Shown: positions 23,182-33,154, counted from the first letter of the stretch. The stretch: 64,000 nucleotides of DNA from Pseudomonas oligotrophica (GCF_021726475.1 NZ_JAKJRU010000007.1:62001-126000), one strand, 5' to 3'. Made by a program: numbers and translations. Notes: a model not told the origin generated them from the sequence alone.

Positions 23182-24204
23182 ATGACAACAAAGCAACCCA
23201 TCGCCGTGCTCGGCGGCGGCAGCTTCGGTACCGCGATCGCCAACCTGCTGGCCGAGAACGGCCACGACGTGCTGCTGTGGATGCGCGACGAGCAGCAGGC
23301 CGAGAGCATCCGCACGCTGCGGCAGAACCCGCGCTATCTGAAGGGCATCGACCTGCTGCCGGCGGTACAGGCGACTACCGACCTGCCGGCGACCCTGGCC
23401 GCCTGCGAGCTGGTCTTCGTGGCGCTGCCGTCCAGCGCCCTGCGCCAGGTCCTGCAGCCGCATGCGGCGCTGCTGGCCGGCAAGATGCTGGTCAGCACCA
23501 CCAAGGGCATCGAGGCGCAGGGCTTCAAACTGATGAGCCAGATTCTCGAGGAGGTCGCGCCGAATGCGAGGATCGGCGTACTCTCGGGGCCGAACCTCGC
23601 CCGCGAGGTCGCCGAGCATGCGCTGACCGCCACCGTGGTGGCCAGTGATGACGAGGCGCTGTGCAAGGCCGTGCAGGCAGTCCTGCATGGCCGTACCTTC
23701 CGGGTCTACGCCAGTTCAGACCGCTTCGGCGTGGAGCTGGGCGGCGCACTGAAGAACGTCTACGCGATCATGGCCGGGATGGCCGCGGCGCTGGGCATGG
23801 GCGAGAACACCCGCAGCATGCTGATCACCCGCGCACTGGCCGAGATGACCCGCTTCGCCGTGCGCCTGGGCGCCAACCCGATGACCTTCCTCGGCCTGGC
23901 CGGGGTCGGCGACCTGATCGTCACCTGCACCTCGTCCAAGAGCCGCAACTTCCAGGTCGGCCATGCGCTGGGGCAGGGGCTCAGCCTGGAGGAGGCAGTG
24001 TCGCGCCTCGGCGAGGTGGCCGAGGGCGTCAACACGATCAAGGTGCTCAAGGCCAAGGCCGAGGAGCTGCAGGTCTACATGCCGCTGGTCGCGGGGCTGC
24101 ACGCGATCCTGTTCGAGGGGCGTACGCTCGATCAGGTCATCGCCCTGCTGATGCGCGGCGAGCCGAAGACCGACGTGGATTTCATTTCCACGGACGGTTT
24201 CTGA
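23182..24204 (+). CDS. gpsA: Glycerol-3-phosphate dehydrogenase [NAD(P)+]
   Basis: 340-aa cytoplasmic enzyme making sn-glycerol-3-phosphate from dihydroxyacetone phosphate for phospholipid synthesis. The dinucleotide-binding motif [20 protein letters not shown] is at the N-terminus. The catalytic Lys lies in [14 protein letters not shown], and GVGDLIVTC follows in the C-terminal domain. The ATG at 23182 is the family start; the 45-codon open extension upstream crosses the promoter. Confidence 0.96.
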   Translation: MTTKQPIAVLGGGSFGTAIANLLAENGHDVLLWMRDEQQAESIRTLRQNPRYLKGIDLLPAVQATTDLPATLAACELVFVALPSSALRQVLQPHAALLAGKMLVSTTKGIEAQGFKLMSQILEEVAPNARIGVLSGPNLAREVAEHALTATVVASDDEALCKAVQAVLHGRTFRVYASSDRFGVELGGALKNVYAIMAGMAAALGMGENTRSMLITRALAEMTRFAVRLGANPMTFLGLAGVGDLIVTCTSSKSRNFQVGHALGQGLSLEEAVSRLGEVAEGVNTIKVLKAKAEELQVYMPLVAGLHAILFEGRTLDQVIALLMRGEPKTDVDFISTDGF

Positions 24205-24224
24205 CATTGATGCTGGAGACAGAA

Positions 24225-24569
24225 ATGGATCATTCCAACCGTAGCGCCGAACGCGAGTCGCTGATCCTGCGGGTCGTCTGGATGCTGGTGTTCTTCTTCG
24301 CCTGGCAGCTCGCCGAGCTGGTGCTGCTGCTGGTGGTGGTCCTGCAACTGGTGCTGCGGCTGCTTCGCGGCCAGCCCGATGCCAGCCTGCAGGGCTTTGG
24401 CGACAGCTTGAGCCAGTACATCGCACAGATCGGCCGCTTCGGCACCTTCAACACCGAACACAAGCCCTGGCCGCTGTCGGAGTGGCCGACGCCGCGCCCC
24501 GCCGACCTGCAGGCCGCGCCCCAGCAGCCCGCGCAACCCGAGCCGCCACGCCAAGAGCCGACCCCATGA
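24225..24569 (+). CDS. DUF4389 membrane protein
   Basis: 114-aa protein with a strongly hydrophobic stretch at about residues 15-45 (VVWMLVFFFAWQLAELVLLL) that can form one long or two short membrane helices, and a Pro/Gln-rich C-terminal tail. The phrase FNTEHKPWPLSEWP is typical of DUF4389 proteins. The ATG at 24225 is chosen because GGAG lies six bases upstream; another ATG at 24210 is in frame. Its stop overlaps the sixA start in ATGA. Confidence 0.75.
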   Translation: MDHSNRSAERESLILRVVWMLVFFFAWQLAELVLLLVVVLQLVLRLLRGQPDASLQGFGDSLSQYIAQIGRFGTFNTEHKPWPLSEWPTPRPADLQAAPQQPAQPEPPRQEPTP

Positions 24570-25024
24570 GGCTCTGGCTGCTGCGTCACGGCGAGGCCGA
24601 GCCGCGGGCGCGGACCGACGCCGAGCGCGACCTGACCGAACAGGGCCGCGAGGAGGTCCGGCGCAGTGCCGCGCACCTGCATGGCCGGCCGCTGCAGGCA
24701 ATCCTGGCGAGCCCCTACCGGCGTGCACAGCAGACCGCGGAGATCGTCCGCGAGGTGCTGGGCTTTGCCGGCCAGGTGGAGACGGTGAGCTGGCTCACGC
24801 CCGAGACCGACCTGCGCGACGCCTTGCTCTATCTCGACCGGCGCAACGAGCAGGAGCTGCTGCTGGTCACCCACCAGCCCTTCGTCGGCGCGCTGGGCGC
24901 CTGGCTGGTCACCGGCAGCCGCAGCGAGGGCCTGCCGATGGGCACCGCATCGCTCGCCGAGCTCTCGGGCGAGCACCTGGCCGGTGGGTTGATGACCCTG
25001 GAATCGCTGCACCATAGCCGCTAG
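24566..25024 (+). CDS. sixA: Phosphohistidine phosphatase SixA
   Basis: 152-aa histidine-phosphatase-superfamily protein. The catalytic RHG motif is at the start (MRLWLLRHGEAEPRAR) and the second catalytic His is in VTHQPFVGAL. SixA removes phosphate from phosphohistidine proteins: ArcB was reported first, and the nitrogen-PTS protein NPr later in E. coli. The start overlaps the upstream DUF4389 gene by 4 bp, indicating coupling. Confidence 0.88.
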   Translation: MRLWLLRHGEAEPRARTDAERDLTEQGREEVRRSAAHLHGRPLQAILASPYRRAQQTAEIVREVLGFAGQVETVSWLTPETDLRDALLYLDRRNEQELLLVTHQPFVGALGAWLVTGSRSEGLPMGTASLAELSGEHLAGGLMTLESLHHSR

Positions 25025-25063
25025 CCGAAGGCAACAGACCAATAAGAAAGAAGGAGAACGCCT

Positions 25064-25504
25064 GTGGGCATCTGGACACGCGAGCCCGATCTCGCCGATC
25101 TGCACGAGACTCGCAAGAACACCATCAGCGAATTGCTGGACATCCGCTTCGAAGCCTTCGACGACCAGTCGATCACCGCCAGCATGCCGGTCGACTCGCG
25201 CACGCATCAGCCCTACGGCCTGCTGCACGGCGGCGCCTCGGTGGTGCTCGCCGAGACGCTGGGGTCGATGGCCAGCTACCACTGCATCGACACCTCGCGC
25301 TTCTATTGCGTGGGCCTGGAAGTCAACGCCAACCATCTGCGTGCCTTGCGCAGCGGGCGGGTCACCGGCGTCTGCCGGCCGGTGCACCTGGGCCGCTCCA
25401 CCCATGTCTGGGACATCCGCCTGAACGGCGAGGACGGCAAGACCAGCTGCATCTCGCGCCTGACCGTGGCGGTGGTGCCGCTGCCCGACGCGCCGGCGTC
25501 CTGA
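25064..25504 (+). CDS. Hotdog-fold acyl-CoA thioesterase (YdiI/MenI-like)
   Basis: 146-aa hotdog thioesterase starting at GTG, preceded by AAGGAG at 25051-25056. The motif YGLLHGGASVVLAETLGSMA has the HGG turn and catalytic Glu of the YdiI/EntH group, which hydrolyse aromatic and other acyl-CoAs. An A-rich AATAAGAA lies directly upstream of the ribosome-binding site and may be a Crc/Hfq contact. The exact substrate is unknown. Confidence 0.85.
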   Translation: MGIWTREPDLADLHETRKNTISELLDIRFEAFDDQSITASMPVDSRTHQPYGLLHGGASVVLAETLGSMASYHCIDTSRFYCVGLEVNANHLRALRSGRVTGVCRPVHLGRSTHVWDIRLNGEDGKTSCISRLTVAVVPLPDAPAS

Positions 25505-25633
25505 ACGGCGCCAGATAGCGGGTAGCGGCCCGCTGTTTGGCGTGAATGGCGCCCATTCCCTGCGGATATGGCAATTGCCCCGCAAAGCCGCGAGCCAGAC
25601 AATGTGGCTCTCCTGGCCCCGGCAGCAGTTTCC

Positions 25634-26443
25634 ATGTCCCAGCGCATCTTCTTCGCCCACGCCAACGGCTTTCCCTGTGCGACCTACACCAAGCTGTTCG
25701 AGGCGCTCGCACCGGAGTACGAGGTGCTGCACCTCGAGCTGCACGGCCATGACCCACGGTTTCCGGTCGATGACAACTGGACCTGCCTGGTCGAGGAACT
25801 GGCGCAGCAGTTGAGGCGTCTCGACGAGCCGGTCTGGGGCGTTGGTCATTCCATGGGCGGCATCCTGCATTACCACACGGCGCTGCGCTATCCGCAGTTC
25901 TACCGGGGCGTGGTGATGCTCGACTCGCCGGTGCCGACCTGGCTCGACCAGGCAGTGATCTGGCTGGCCAAGCGGCTGGGCTTCATCGACCGCATCACGC
26001 CGGCCGGGCGCACGCTGGGGCGCCGCGACTGCTTTGCCGACCCGCAGCAGGCGTACGACTACTTCGCCGGCAAGGGCCTGTTCCGCGACTTCGACCCGGA
26101 TTGCCTGGCTGCCTACGTCGAGCACGGCCTGCAACCCAGCGAGGCGGGCTATCGGCTGCGCTTCGACCCGCAGACCGAAATCGACATCTACCGCAGCGTG
26201 CCGCACATCACCCCCGGTTGGCCGCCGGCGCTGCGGGTGCCGCTGGCGATGGTGCGCGGCGAGCACAGCGACGTGGTCATGCCGCACCACGCCTATCTGC
26301 TGCGCCTGATGCCGCGGGGGCAGGCCCTGAGCATGCCCGGCGGGCATATGTTTCCGCTGGAGCGGCCGCTGGAAACGGCCAGTATGCTGCGCCGGTTGCT
26401 TGCCCAGTGGCGCCAGGCAGAGCCGGTGGAGCGTTGCGCATGA
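25634..26443 (+). CDS. Alpha/beta hydrolase
   Basis: 269-aa alpha/beta-hydrolase fold protein. The nucleophile elbow is GVGHSMGGILHYH, and the C-terminal catalytic His lies in SMPGGHMFPLE. The N-terminal segment IFFAHANGFPCATYTKLF is characteristic of this Pseudomonas subgroup. The ATG at 25634 is used because upstream codons show no family resemblance. Its TGA overlaps the next hydrolase start in ATGA. Substrate unknown. Confidence 0.82.
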   Translation: MSQRIFFAHANGFPCATYTKLFEALAPEYEVLHLELHGHDPRFPVDDNWTCLVEELAQQLRRLDEPVWGVGHSMGGILHYHTALRYPQFYRGVVMLDSPVPTWLDQAVIWLAKRLGFIDRITPAGRTLGRRDCFADPQQAYDYFAGKGLFRDFDPDCLAAYVEHGLQPSEAGYRLRFDPQTEIDIYRSVPHITPGWPPALRVPLAMVRGEHSDVVMPHHAYLLRLMPRGQALSMPGGHMFPLERPLETASMLRRLLAQWRQAEPVERCA

Positions 26444-27297
26444 ACCTGCCGTTCGAGGAAATCCGCCTGTCGCTGCCGCACCTCGAGGTGGCGGCGCATC
26501 TCTACGGCCCCGAGGACGGCCGCCCGGTGATCGCCCTGCATGGCTGGCTGGACAATGCCGCCAGCTTCCATCGCCTGGCGCCGCGGCTCGACGGCTTGCG
26601 CATCGTCGCGCTGGACCTGCCTGGCCACGGCCACTCGCAACATCGCCCGGCCGGGGCCAGTTACTCGCTGTGGGACTACGCCCTGGATGTCCTGCAGGTC
26701 GCCGAGCAGTTCGGCTGGGCACGATTCTCGCTGCTGGGGCACTCCATGGGCGCGATCGCCTCGGTGCTGCTGGCTGCCGCATTGCCCGAGCGCATCGAGC
26801 GCCTGGCGCTCATCGATGCGTTCATTCCCTACACCGGCGAGGCGGACATGGCGCCGGCCAGGCTCGGCGAAGCGCTGCGCGCGCAGCTAGCCCTGGCACG
26901 CAAGCGCAAGCCGGTGCACGCCACCTTCGAGCAGGCGGTGACCGCGCGGATGAAGGCGGCGGTCAAGGTCAGCCGCGAGGCTGCCGAGCTGCTGGCCCAG
27001 CGCGGGCTGATGCCGGTGCCGGGTGGCTTCACCTGGCGCACCGACCCACGCCTGACCCTGCCTTCGCCACTGCGCCTGACCCGCGAGCACGCGCTGGCCT
27101 TCGCCCGTGGGGTGAGCTGCCCGACCTGCCTGGTGGTCGCCGAGCAGGGGCTGATGCAGGAGGCGCAGATGCTCGAGCTTGCCCGCAGCCTGCCGTACGC
27201 GCTGCACGTACTGCCCGGCGGGCATCACCTGCACCTGGATGACGATGCCGGGGCGGCAGCGGTCGCGGCGCTGCTCGGCCCGTTCCTGCTCGGCTGA
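26440..27297 (+). CDS. Alpha/beta hydrolase (second of a pair)
   Basis: 285-aa alpha/beta hydrolase coupled to the upstream hydrolase by a 4-bp overlap. HGWLDNAASFHRLAPRL is the oxyanion-hole region, LLGHSMGAIASVL the nucleophile elbow, and LPGGHHLHLDD the C-terminal His. It is the MEST/epoxide-hydrolase-like type common in gammaproteobacteria. The tandem pair may serve one pathway but share little sequence with each other. Substrate unknown. Confidence 0.83.
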   Translation: MNLPFEEIRLSLPHLEVAAHLYGPEDGRPVIALHGWLDNAASFHRLAPRLDGLRIVALDLPGHGHSQHRPAGASYSLWDYALDVLQVAEQFGWARFSLLGHSMGAIASVLLAAALPERIERLALIDAFIPYTGEADMAPARLGEALRAQLALARKRKPVHATFEQAVTARMKAAVKVSREAAELLAQRGLMPVPGGFTWRTDPRLTLPSPLRLTREHALAFARGVSCPTCLVVAEQGLMQEAQMLELARSLPYALHVLPGGHHLHLDDDAGAAAVAALLGPFLLG

Positions 27298-27470
27298 GGG
27301 CGGTCTGCAAGATCCGGTGGCAATGCCGGCTTGACTTGCCGGGATCTACTGGCGAGGCTGCAAACACAGCGGACAAGCGCGCGTGTGCCGCGCCCGGCCA
27401 GCCACGCGGCGACGGCCCGGGTGCCGGCCTCGCCGACCCTGCCGCAGTCGAGAAGTGCTTAAGGAGCGTT

Positions 27471-28277
27471 ATGCGAAGAGGGCTGGTGGCCATCGCGGCC
27501 TTGCTGTTCGGCGTCGGGGCATCTGCCGCGGACGTCACGGGAAGTGCCGATCTCCAGGTGCTGCCGCGCTATCCCCAGGCGCGCATCATCGACTATCGCC
27601 AGGAGCCGGTGCTCGAGCGCGTCTATCCGCAGGATTCGGTCCGCCGCATCAGCGGGCGCCTGCGCATCGCCCAGCAGGTGGTTTCGTCCGGCCAGCTGAC
27701 GGCGATCACCTATCGCCTGCCTGACAGCCACAGCGGAATCGAAGCCTTCGAGCAGGCACGCCGGCACTTGCTGGAGCAGGGCGGCGAGCTGCTCTACTGG
27801 TGCGAAGGGCGCGATTGTGGCTCGAGCAGCCTGTGGGCGAACTCGATCTTTGGCCGGGCCATGCTCTACGGTCCCGAGGCGCAGCAGGCGTACCTGCTGG
27901 CGCGCCTGCCCGAGGCCGCCGACAGCCTGGTCGCCCTGTACGGCATCACCCGCGGCAATGGCCGGCCCTACCTGCATGTCGAGCAACTGCAGCCGGACCA
28001 GCCGCTGGGGGATCTGCTGCCCAGTGCCGCGACGCTCCTGCGGCAACTGCGCAACACCGGCGAGTTGCGCCTGGCGCGCCTGCCGGACGAGCCGGTGGCC
28101 GACTGGGGCGAGCTGCTGGCCGGCATGCTGCGCCTGGACAGTACCCTGCGCGTCAGCCTTGCCGGGCGCGCCGCGCCGGCCTGGCGCGAGGCGTTGATTG
28201 GCGGGCGGATTGCCGCCGGGCGCATGGAGCTCGATGACTCGGACGAGACCGGGCTCACCATCAGGCTATTGCGCTGA
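27471..28277 (+). CDS. DUF4892 exported protein
   Basis: 268-aa protein with a signal peptide (MRRGLVAIAALLFGVGASAA) and a strong AAGGAG ribosome-binding site at 27461-27466, which decides the start. The body begins GSADLQVLPRYPQARIIDYR, a DUF4892 hallmark, and contains a Cys pair in YWCEGRDCGSSSLWANSIF that could form a periplasmic disulfide. A C-terminal OmpA-like segment is possible but not clear. Function unknown. Confidence 0.75.
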   Translation: MRRGLVAIAALLFGVGASAADVTGSADLQVLPRYPQARIIDYRQEPVLERVYPQDSVRRISGRLRIAQQVVSSGQLTAITYRLPDSHSGIEAFEQARRHLLEQGGELLYWCEGRDCGSSSLWANSIFGRAMLYGPEAQQAYLLARLPEAADSLVALYGITRGNGRPYLHVEQLQPDQPLGDLLPSAATLLRQLRNTGELRLARLPDEPVADWGELLAGMLRLDSTLRVSLAGRAAPAWREALIGGRIAAGRMELDDSDETGLTIRLLR

Positions 28278-28355
28278 CCCGGTCGGGCAGGTGCAATAGG
28301 CGCCTTCCCGTGCGGTGCGCTGGCGCACCGTGCTTTCCCCCGTCGAGTGCCGTGC

Positions 28356-29441
28356 ATGCTCAACAATGACCGCCTTTTGGCGCAGATCCTGCTCCTCGCC
28401 TTGCTGGGCGCCTGCCTGTGGGTGCTGGCGCCCTTCGCCTCGACCCTGTTCTGGGCGGCCGTGCTGGCATTCGCCAGCTGGCCGCTGATGCGCCTGCTGA
28501 CGCGCTGGCTGAAGGGCAACGCCAGCCTGGCCGCGGGTTTGCTGACGCTGTGCTGGATGGTGCTGGTCGCGGTGCCGCTGGTCTGGCTCGGCTTCAACAT
28601 CGCCGACCAGATCCGCGAAGTGACCATGCTGCTGCACAACCTGCAGGTCAGCGGCCTGCCGCCGGCGCCGGCCTGGCTGGGCGAGATCCCGTTGATCGGC
28701 GACAACCTGCTGGAATTCTGGAACACCGTGGACGAGCAGGGCACCGCGCTGTTCGCGCAACTGCGCCCGTATTTCGGCCAGGTCGGCAACTGGCTGCTGG
28801 TGCGCAGTGCACGGATCGGCGGCGGCATGCTCGAGCTGGCGCTGAGTCTGGTACTGGTGTTCTTCTTCTACCGCGACGGGCCGTACCTGGCGGCCTTCGC
28901 CGAGCGCATGCTCGAGCGCCTGATCGGCGAGCGGGCCGAGCACTACCTCGAACTGGTCGCCGGCACCATCCAGCGCGTGGTCAACGGCGTGATCGGCACG
29001 GCTGCCGCCCAGGCGGTGCTGGCCTACATCGGCTTTAGCATCGCCGGCGTGCCGGGGGCGCTGGTGCTCGGCCTGCTGACCTTCGCCTGCAGCTTCGTCA
29101 TGGTCCCGCCACTGGTCTGGGGGCCGGCGGTAGGCTGGCTGGCCTGGCAGGGCGAGTACGGCATGGCGATCTTCATGGGCATGTGGGGCATGTTCGTGAT
29201 CAGCGGCGTGGACAACATCCTCAAGCCCTATCTCATCAGCCGCGGTGGCAACCTGCCGCTGGTGGTGGTGCTGCTCGGCGTCTTCGGTGGCATCCTGGCG
29301 TTCGGCTTCATGGGGCTGTTCCTCGGCCCGACCCTGCTGGCGGTGGCCTACAGCCTGCTGAGCGACTGGCTGGTCAAGGAAGTGCCCGAGGCGGCGACCA
29401 AGGAGGCGGTGGTGCTGCGCTCCGAGCACCACCACCACTGA
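28356..29441 (+). CDS. AI-2E family transporter (PerM/YdiK-like permease)
   Basis: 361-aa inner-membrane protein of the AI-2E transporter family (PF01594), with about eight transmembrane segments. The N-terminal pair (LLLALLGACLWVLAPFASTL), the motif FFFYRDGPYLAAFAERMLER and the late GVFGGILAFGFMGLFLGP are typical. The family name does not prove autoinducer transport, since members include Na+/H+ antiporters. The C-terminus ends in four histidines (SEHHHH). ATG 28356 is preferred over the in-frame GTG at 28347. Confidence 0.85.
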   Translation: MLNNDRLLAQILLLALLGACLWVLAPFASTLFWAAVLAFASWPLMRLLTRWLKGNASLAAGLLTLCWMVLVAVPLVWLGFNIADQIREVTMLLHNLQVSGLPPAPAWLGEIPLIGDNLLEFWNTVDEQGTALFAQLRPYFGQVGNWLLVRSARIGGGMLELALSLVLVFFFYRDGPYLAAFAERMLERLIGERAEHYLELVAGTIQRVVNGVIGTAAAQAVLAYIGFSIAGVPGALVLGLLTFACSFVMVPPLVWGPAVGWLAWQGEYGMAIFMGMWGMFVISGVDNILKPYLISRGGNLPLVVVLLGVFGGILAFGFMGLFLGPTLLAVAYSLLSDWLVKEVPEAATKEAVVLRSEHHHH

Positions 29442-29450
29442 GGCGCGCCG

Positions 29451-30440
29451 CTACTGCTCCTGCTCGTACAGGTCCAGCGCGTCGCGGGTGACGATGCGGC
29501 CCAGCTCGATCAGCTCGGGCGCCTTGTGGAATTCGTAGAAGCGGCAGGCGCGCTTGGGGATGTTCACCAGCACGTTTGGCGGATAGCCGGCGATCTTGTA
29601 CTGGGTCAGCGACGACTGCATCACGTCGAAGCTCTGGTTGATCAGGTCGAGCAGCGAGGCCGGGCCGGAGGCATCCATCACCGTCGCACCCTCGGCGGAC
29701 CTGGGCGCCCCCTGGCCGGTGGGCGCCGCCGGCGGCTGGTCGTCGATCGCCCGCGGGTGCGGCTCGGGCAGCAGGGCGGGCGGTTCGCCCGCGACGTCGC
29801 GGCGGCGGAACGGCAGATGCGCACTCAGTGAGCTGAACATGCCGTCGAAGCGCCCGGGCCGCTCGACCTCCGGCAGGGGGTACTGGCGGTGGTTGTTGCC
29901 GTTGAGGTTGACCGCGATGATCAGGTCGCTGTGGCTAGACACCACCGGCACGATGGGCAGCGGGTTGAGCAGGCCACCGTCGACCAGCATGCGATTGCCC
30001 TGCATCACCGGGGTGAACAGGCTGGGGATCGCCGCCGAGGCGCGCATGGCCAGCTCCAGGCGGCCTTCCTGGAACCAGATCTCCTGCTGGTGGGTGAGGT
30101 CGGTGGCCACGGCGGTGTAGGGGATCGGCAGGTCCTCGATGTTGATCTGGCCGAGCATGTCGCGGATGCGGCTGAACACCTTTTCGCCGCGAATCGCCCC
30201 CATGCTGAAGCTCGGGTCCATCAGCCGCAGCAGGTCGAGGTAATCCAGGCTCTCGATCCAGGCCTGGTATTCGCCGAGCTTGCCGGCGGCGTAGATGCCG
30301 CCGACCACGGCGCCCATCGAGCAGCCGGCGATGCAGCTGATCTCGTAGCCGCCGCGACGCTCCAGTTCGTCGATCACGCCGATGTGCGCATAACCCCGGG
30401 CGCCGCCGGAGCCCAGTACCAGGGCCACTTTCTTGCTCAT
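29451..30440 (-). CDS. Patatin-like phospholipase (RssA-like)
   Basis: 329-aa patatin-domain protein, expected to be a cytoplasmic or membrane-associated acyl hydrolase. VLGSGGARGYAHIG is the oxyanion hole, GCSMGAVVGG the GxSxG nucleophile elbow and LVDGGLLNPLP the catalytic Asp motif. A Pro-rich, low-complexity insert lies at about residues 215-250, before a C-terminal helical part. The Met at 30440 is chosen over one six codons upstream since MSKKVALVLGSGGARG is the family start. It is convergent with the AI-2E gene. Confidence 0.86.
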   Translation of the reverse strand: MSKKVALVLGSGGARGYAHIGVIDELERRGGYEISCIAGCSMGAVVGGIYAAGKLGEYQAWIESLDYLDLLRLMDPSFSMGAIRGEKVFSRIRDMLGQINIEDLPIPYTAVATDLTHQQEIWFQEGRLELAMRASAAIPSLFTPVMQGNRMLVDGGLLNPLPIVPVVSSHSDLIIAVNLNGNNHRQYPLPEVERPGRFDGMFSSLSAHLPFRRRDVAGEPPALLPEPHPRAIDDQPPAAPTGQGAPRSAEGATVMDASGPASLLDLINQSFDVMQSSLTQYKIAGYPPNVLVNIPKRACRFYEFHKAPELIELGRIVTRDALDLYEQEQ

Positions 30441-30589
30441 GCCATCCCTCCCGTGCATGACACAAGCATACGTCGGCGGCGCGCTCGGACAAGGGGGCTT
30501 TAGGCGTAGCGGGCAGAACGGCGGCGCACTCGCGGCACGGCTGCCCTTTGCTACAATCGCCGCCCGTTTTCGAGCGCCGAGAGTCTTCC

Positions 30590-31624
30590 ATGAGCGAACC
30601 GATCCGCCTTACCCAGTACAGTCACGGTGCCGGCTGCGGCTGCAAGATTTCGCCCAAGGTGCTGGACGTGATCCTCGCCGGCAGCGGTGCGCAGAACCTC
30701 GACCCACGCCTGTGGGTCGGCAACGCCTCGCGCGACGACGCGGCGGTGTACGGCATCGACGAGGAGCGTGGCGTGGTCTCCACCACCGACTTCTTCATGC
30801 CCATCGTCGACGATCCGTTCGATTTCGGCCGCATCGCCGCCACCAACGCGATCAGCGACATCTACGCCATGGGCGGCGATCCGCTGATGGCCATCGCCAT
30901 CCTCGGCTGGCCGGTCAACGTGCTGCCGCCGGAGGTCGCCCGCGAGGTGGTCGCCGGCGGCCGCGCGGCCTGCGACGCAGCGGGCATTCCGCTGGCTGGC
31001 GGCCATTCGATCGACGCCCCGGAGCCGATCTTCGGCCTGGCCGTCACCGGCCTGGTGGACAAGCGCCACATGAAGCGCAACGACACCGCCAGCCTCGGCT
31101 GCAAGCTGTACCTGACCAAGCCGCTGGGCATCGGCATCCTCACCACCGCCGAGAAGAAGGCCAAGTTGCGCGCCGAGGATGTCGGCCTGGCGCGTGACTG
31201 GATGTGCACGCTGAACGCGGCCGGCAGCCGTTTCGCCCGGCTCGACGGGGTGCGTGCCATGACCGACGTCACCGGCTTCGGCCTGCTCGGTCACCTGGTA
31301 GAGATGGCCGACGGCAGCGGGCTGAGCGCCGAGCTCGAGTTCGCCCGCGTGCCGCGCCTGCCGGGCGTGGAGTACTACCTCGAGCAGGGTTGCGTGCCCG
31401 GTGGCAGCCAGCGCAATTTCGACAGCTACGGTCATCGCATCGCGCCCCTGGCCGATGGCCAGCGCGACCTGCTGTGCGACCCGCAGACCAGCGGCGGCCT
31501 GCTGGTGGCGGTCGCCCCGGAAGGCGAGGCCGAGTTCCTCGCCGTGGCCGGCGAACTGGGCCTGGCGCTGGAGCCCATCGGCCGCATGGTCGAAGCGCGC
31601 CAGCACGCGGTAGAGGTCGTCTGA
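30590..31624 (+). CDS. selD: Selenide, water dikinase (selenophosphate synthetase)
   Basis: 344-aa ATP-dependent enzyme that makes selenophosphate from selenide. The active-site loop [12 protein letters not shown] keeps both Cys (16 and 18) and Lys19; Cys, not selenocysteine, is used. [19 protein letters not shown] and [13 protein letters not shown] are conserved. The TGA shares one base with the mnmH ATG, so the two are translationally coupled, pointing to use of selenophosphate for tRNA 2-selenouridine. Confidence 0.96.
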   Translation: MSEPIRLTQYSHGAGCGCKISPKVLDVILAGSGAQNLDPRLWVGNASRDDAAVYGIDEERGVVSTTDFFMPIVDDPFDFGRIAATNAISDIYAMGGDPLMAIAILGWPVNVLPPEVAREVVAGGRAACDAAGIPLAGGHSIDAPEPIFGLAVTGLVDKRHMKRNDTASLGCKLYLTKPLGIGILTTAEKKAKLRAEDVGLARDWMCTLNAAGSRFARLDGVRAMTDVTGFGLLGHLVEMADGSGLSAELEFARVPRLPGVEYYLEQGCVPGGSQRNFDSYGHRIAPLADGQRDLLCDPQTSGGLLVAVAPEGEAEFLAVAGELGLALEPIGRMVEARQHAVEVV

Positions 31625-32715
31625 TGCGCCCCGATACCGATGATTACCGCGCGCTGTTCCTCAACGACGTGCCGATGATGGATGCGCGTGCCCCGGTGGA
31701 GTTCGCCAAGGGCGCGTTCCCCGGGGTGGTCAACCTGCCGCTGATGGACGATGCCGAGCGGCAGAAGGTCGGTACCTGCTACAAGCAGCACGGTCAGCAG
31801 GCCGCGCTGGAGATGGGCCATCGCCTGGTCTCCGGCCAGGTCAAGGAAGCGCGCCTGCAGGCCTGGACGCAGTTCGCCGAGCGCCATCCGCAGGGCTACC
31901 TGTACTGCTTCCGCGGCGGCCTGCGCTCGCAGATCGTGCAGCAGTGGCTGCGCGAGGCAGGCATCGACTACCCGCGGGTGGTCGGCGGCTACAAGGCCAT
32001 GCGCCAGTTCCTGATCGATACGCTGGAGCAGGCGGTGGCCGAGTGCGGGTTCGTGCTGGTCGGCGGCATGACCGGCACCGGCAAGACCGAGGTGCTGGCG
32101 CAGCTGGACAACAGCGTCGACCTCGAGGGCCTGGCCAACCACCGCGGTTCGAGCTTCGGCAAGCGCGCCACGCCGCAGCCGGCGCAGATCGATTTCGAAA
32201 ATGCCCTGGCGATCCGCCTGCTCAAGCTGCGTGGCGCCGGTATCGAGCGCTTCGTGGTCGAGGACGAGGCCCGCCTGGTCGGTCGTTGCTCGATCCCGCT
32301 GCCGCTCTACCAGGGCATGCAGGATTACCCGCTGGTCTGGCTGGAGGACAGCCTGGAAGGCCGCATCGAGCGCATCCTCAAGGACTACGTGATCGACCTC
32401 TGCGCCGAGTTCATCGGCGAATTCGGCGAGGCGGGATTCAGCGCCTTCGCCGAGCGTTTGCAGCAAAGCCTGGTCAATATCCAGAAGCGCCTGGGCGGCG
32501 AGTGCTACAAGCGTCTGGCGCTGCTGATGGACCAGGCCCTGGCCGAGCAGTCGCGCAGCGGTTCGGTGGATCTGCACCGGGGCTGGATCGAAGGTTTGCT
32601 GCGTGAGTACTACGATCCGATGTACGCCTACCAGCGCGAGAGCAAGGCGCACCGTATCCAGTTCGCCGGCAGCCAGCCGGAAGTGGTCGACTACCTGCGT
32701 GCGCGGCAGGCGTGA
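31624..32715 (+). CDS. mnmH: tRNA 2-selenouridine synthase
   Basis: 363-aa enzyme (also ybbB/selU) that replaces sulfur with selenium at wobble uridine 34 of certain tRNAs, through a geranylated intermediate. An N-terminal rhodanese domain carries the catalytic Cys95 in [12 protein letters not shown]-loop GGMTGTGKT is at residues 147-155, in the nucleotide-binding C-terminal half. It overlaps selD by one base. No selA or selB is in the window, so this pair alone says nothing about selenoprotein synthesis. Confidence 0.94.
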   Translation: MRPDTDDYRALFLNDVPMMDARAPVEFAKGAFPGVVNLPLMDDAERQKVGTCYKQHGQQAALEMGHRLVSGQVKEARLQAWTQFAERHPQGYLYCFRGGLRSQIVQQWLREAGIDYPRVVGGYKAMRQFLIDTLEQAVAECGFVLVGGMTGTGKTEVLAQLDNSVDLEGLANHRGSSFGKRATPQPAQIDFENALAIRLLKLRGAGIERFVVEDEARLVGRCSIPLPLYQGMQDYPLVWLEDSLEGRIERILKDYVIDLCAEFIGEFGEAGFSAFAERLQQSLVNIQKRLGGECYKRLALLMDQALAEQSRSGSVDLHRGWIEGLLREYYDPMYAYQRESKAHRIQFAGSQPEVVDYLRARQA

Positions 32716-32741
32716 TTCGCTCAACAAGGAGAGACGAGGCA

Positions 32742-33020
32742 ATGAAGATCTGGTTGGCTTTACCCCTGTTAGCCCTGCTGCTGGCCGGCTGTGCCGGCAA
32801 GACCGCCTACCGCGACAGTTGCGCAGCCGAGCTCTCGGCGGCCTGGAAGGAGCAGAGCCTGGCCGAGGCCGAGGGCTTCGCCGGCACGGTGAGCTACTCC
32901 AAGGCCCTGGCGCTGCTGACCGCAGCCAAGACCCAGCAGCAGTTCGAAGGTTTCCGCGGCTGTACGCAGAAGGCGCAGAAGGCGCGCTTCTACCTGCGCG
33001 AGTCGCGCGCCGGCCGCTGA
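32742..33020 (+). CDS. Small lipoprotein
   Basis: 92-aa protein with a lipoprotein signal (MKIWLALPLLALLLAGC) and lipid-attachment Cys17. The mature part is short, helical and basic, with two further Cys (DSCAAEL and FRGCTQKA) that could pair. The start is well supported by AAGGAGAGACGAGG just upstream. No known family is recognised. It lies 26 bp after mnmH and may be on its transcript. Confidence 0.7.
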   Translation: MKIWLALPLLALLLAGCAGKTAYRDSCAAELSAAWKEQSLAEAEGFAGTVSYSKALALLTAAKTQQQFEGFRGCTQKAQKARFYLRESRAGR

Positions 33021-33154
33021 CCATCCGCGCGGCCGTCGCCATGTGGCGGCCGCGTCGGACGCAGTGAGACCGAATTGTCATCGCAGGTTGCAGCCGCTTG
33101 GCGCAGGGGCTTGCGGCCAGTAGCATCGGGCGGTCCCAGGGGAAAGGGGTTCCC

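Noticed and set aside
29427-29441. Terminal His run of the AI-2E family protein as an engineered tag or contamination
   Set aside because: Only four His are present, they follow natural coding sequence with normal codon use, and the gene sits in normal genomic context.
33021-33060. GC-rich hairpin after the small lipoprotein gene as a terminator
   Set aside because: The stem has a bulge and no T-run, so termination cannot be supported.
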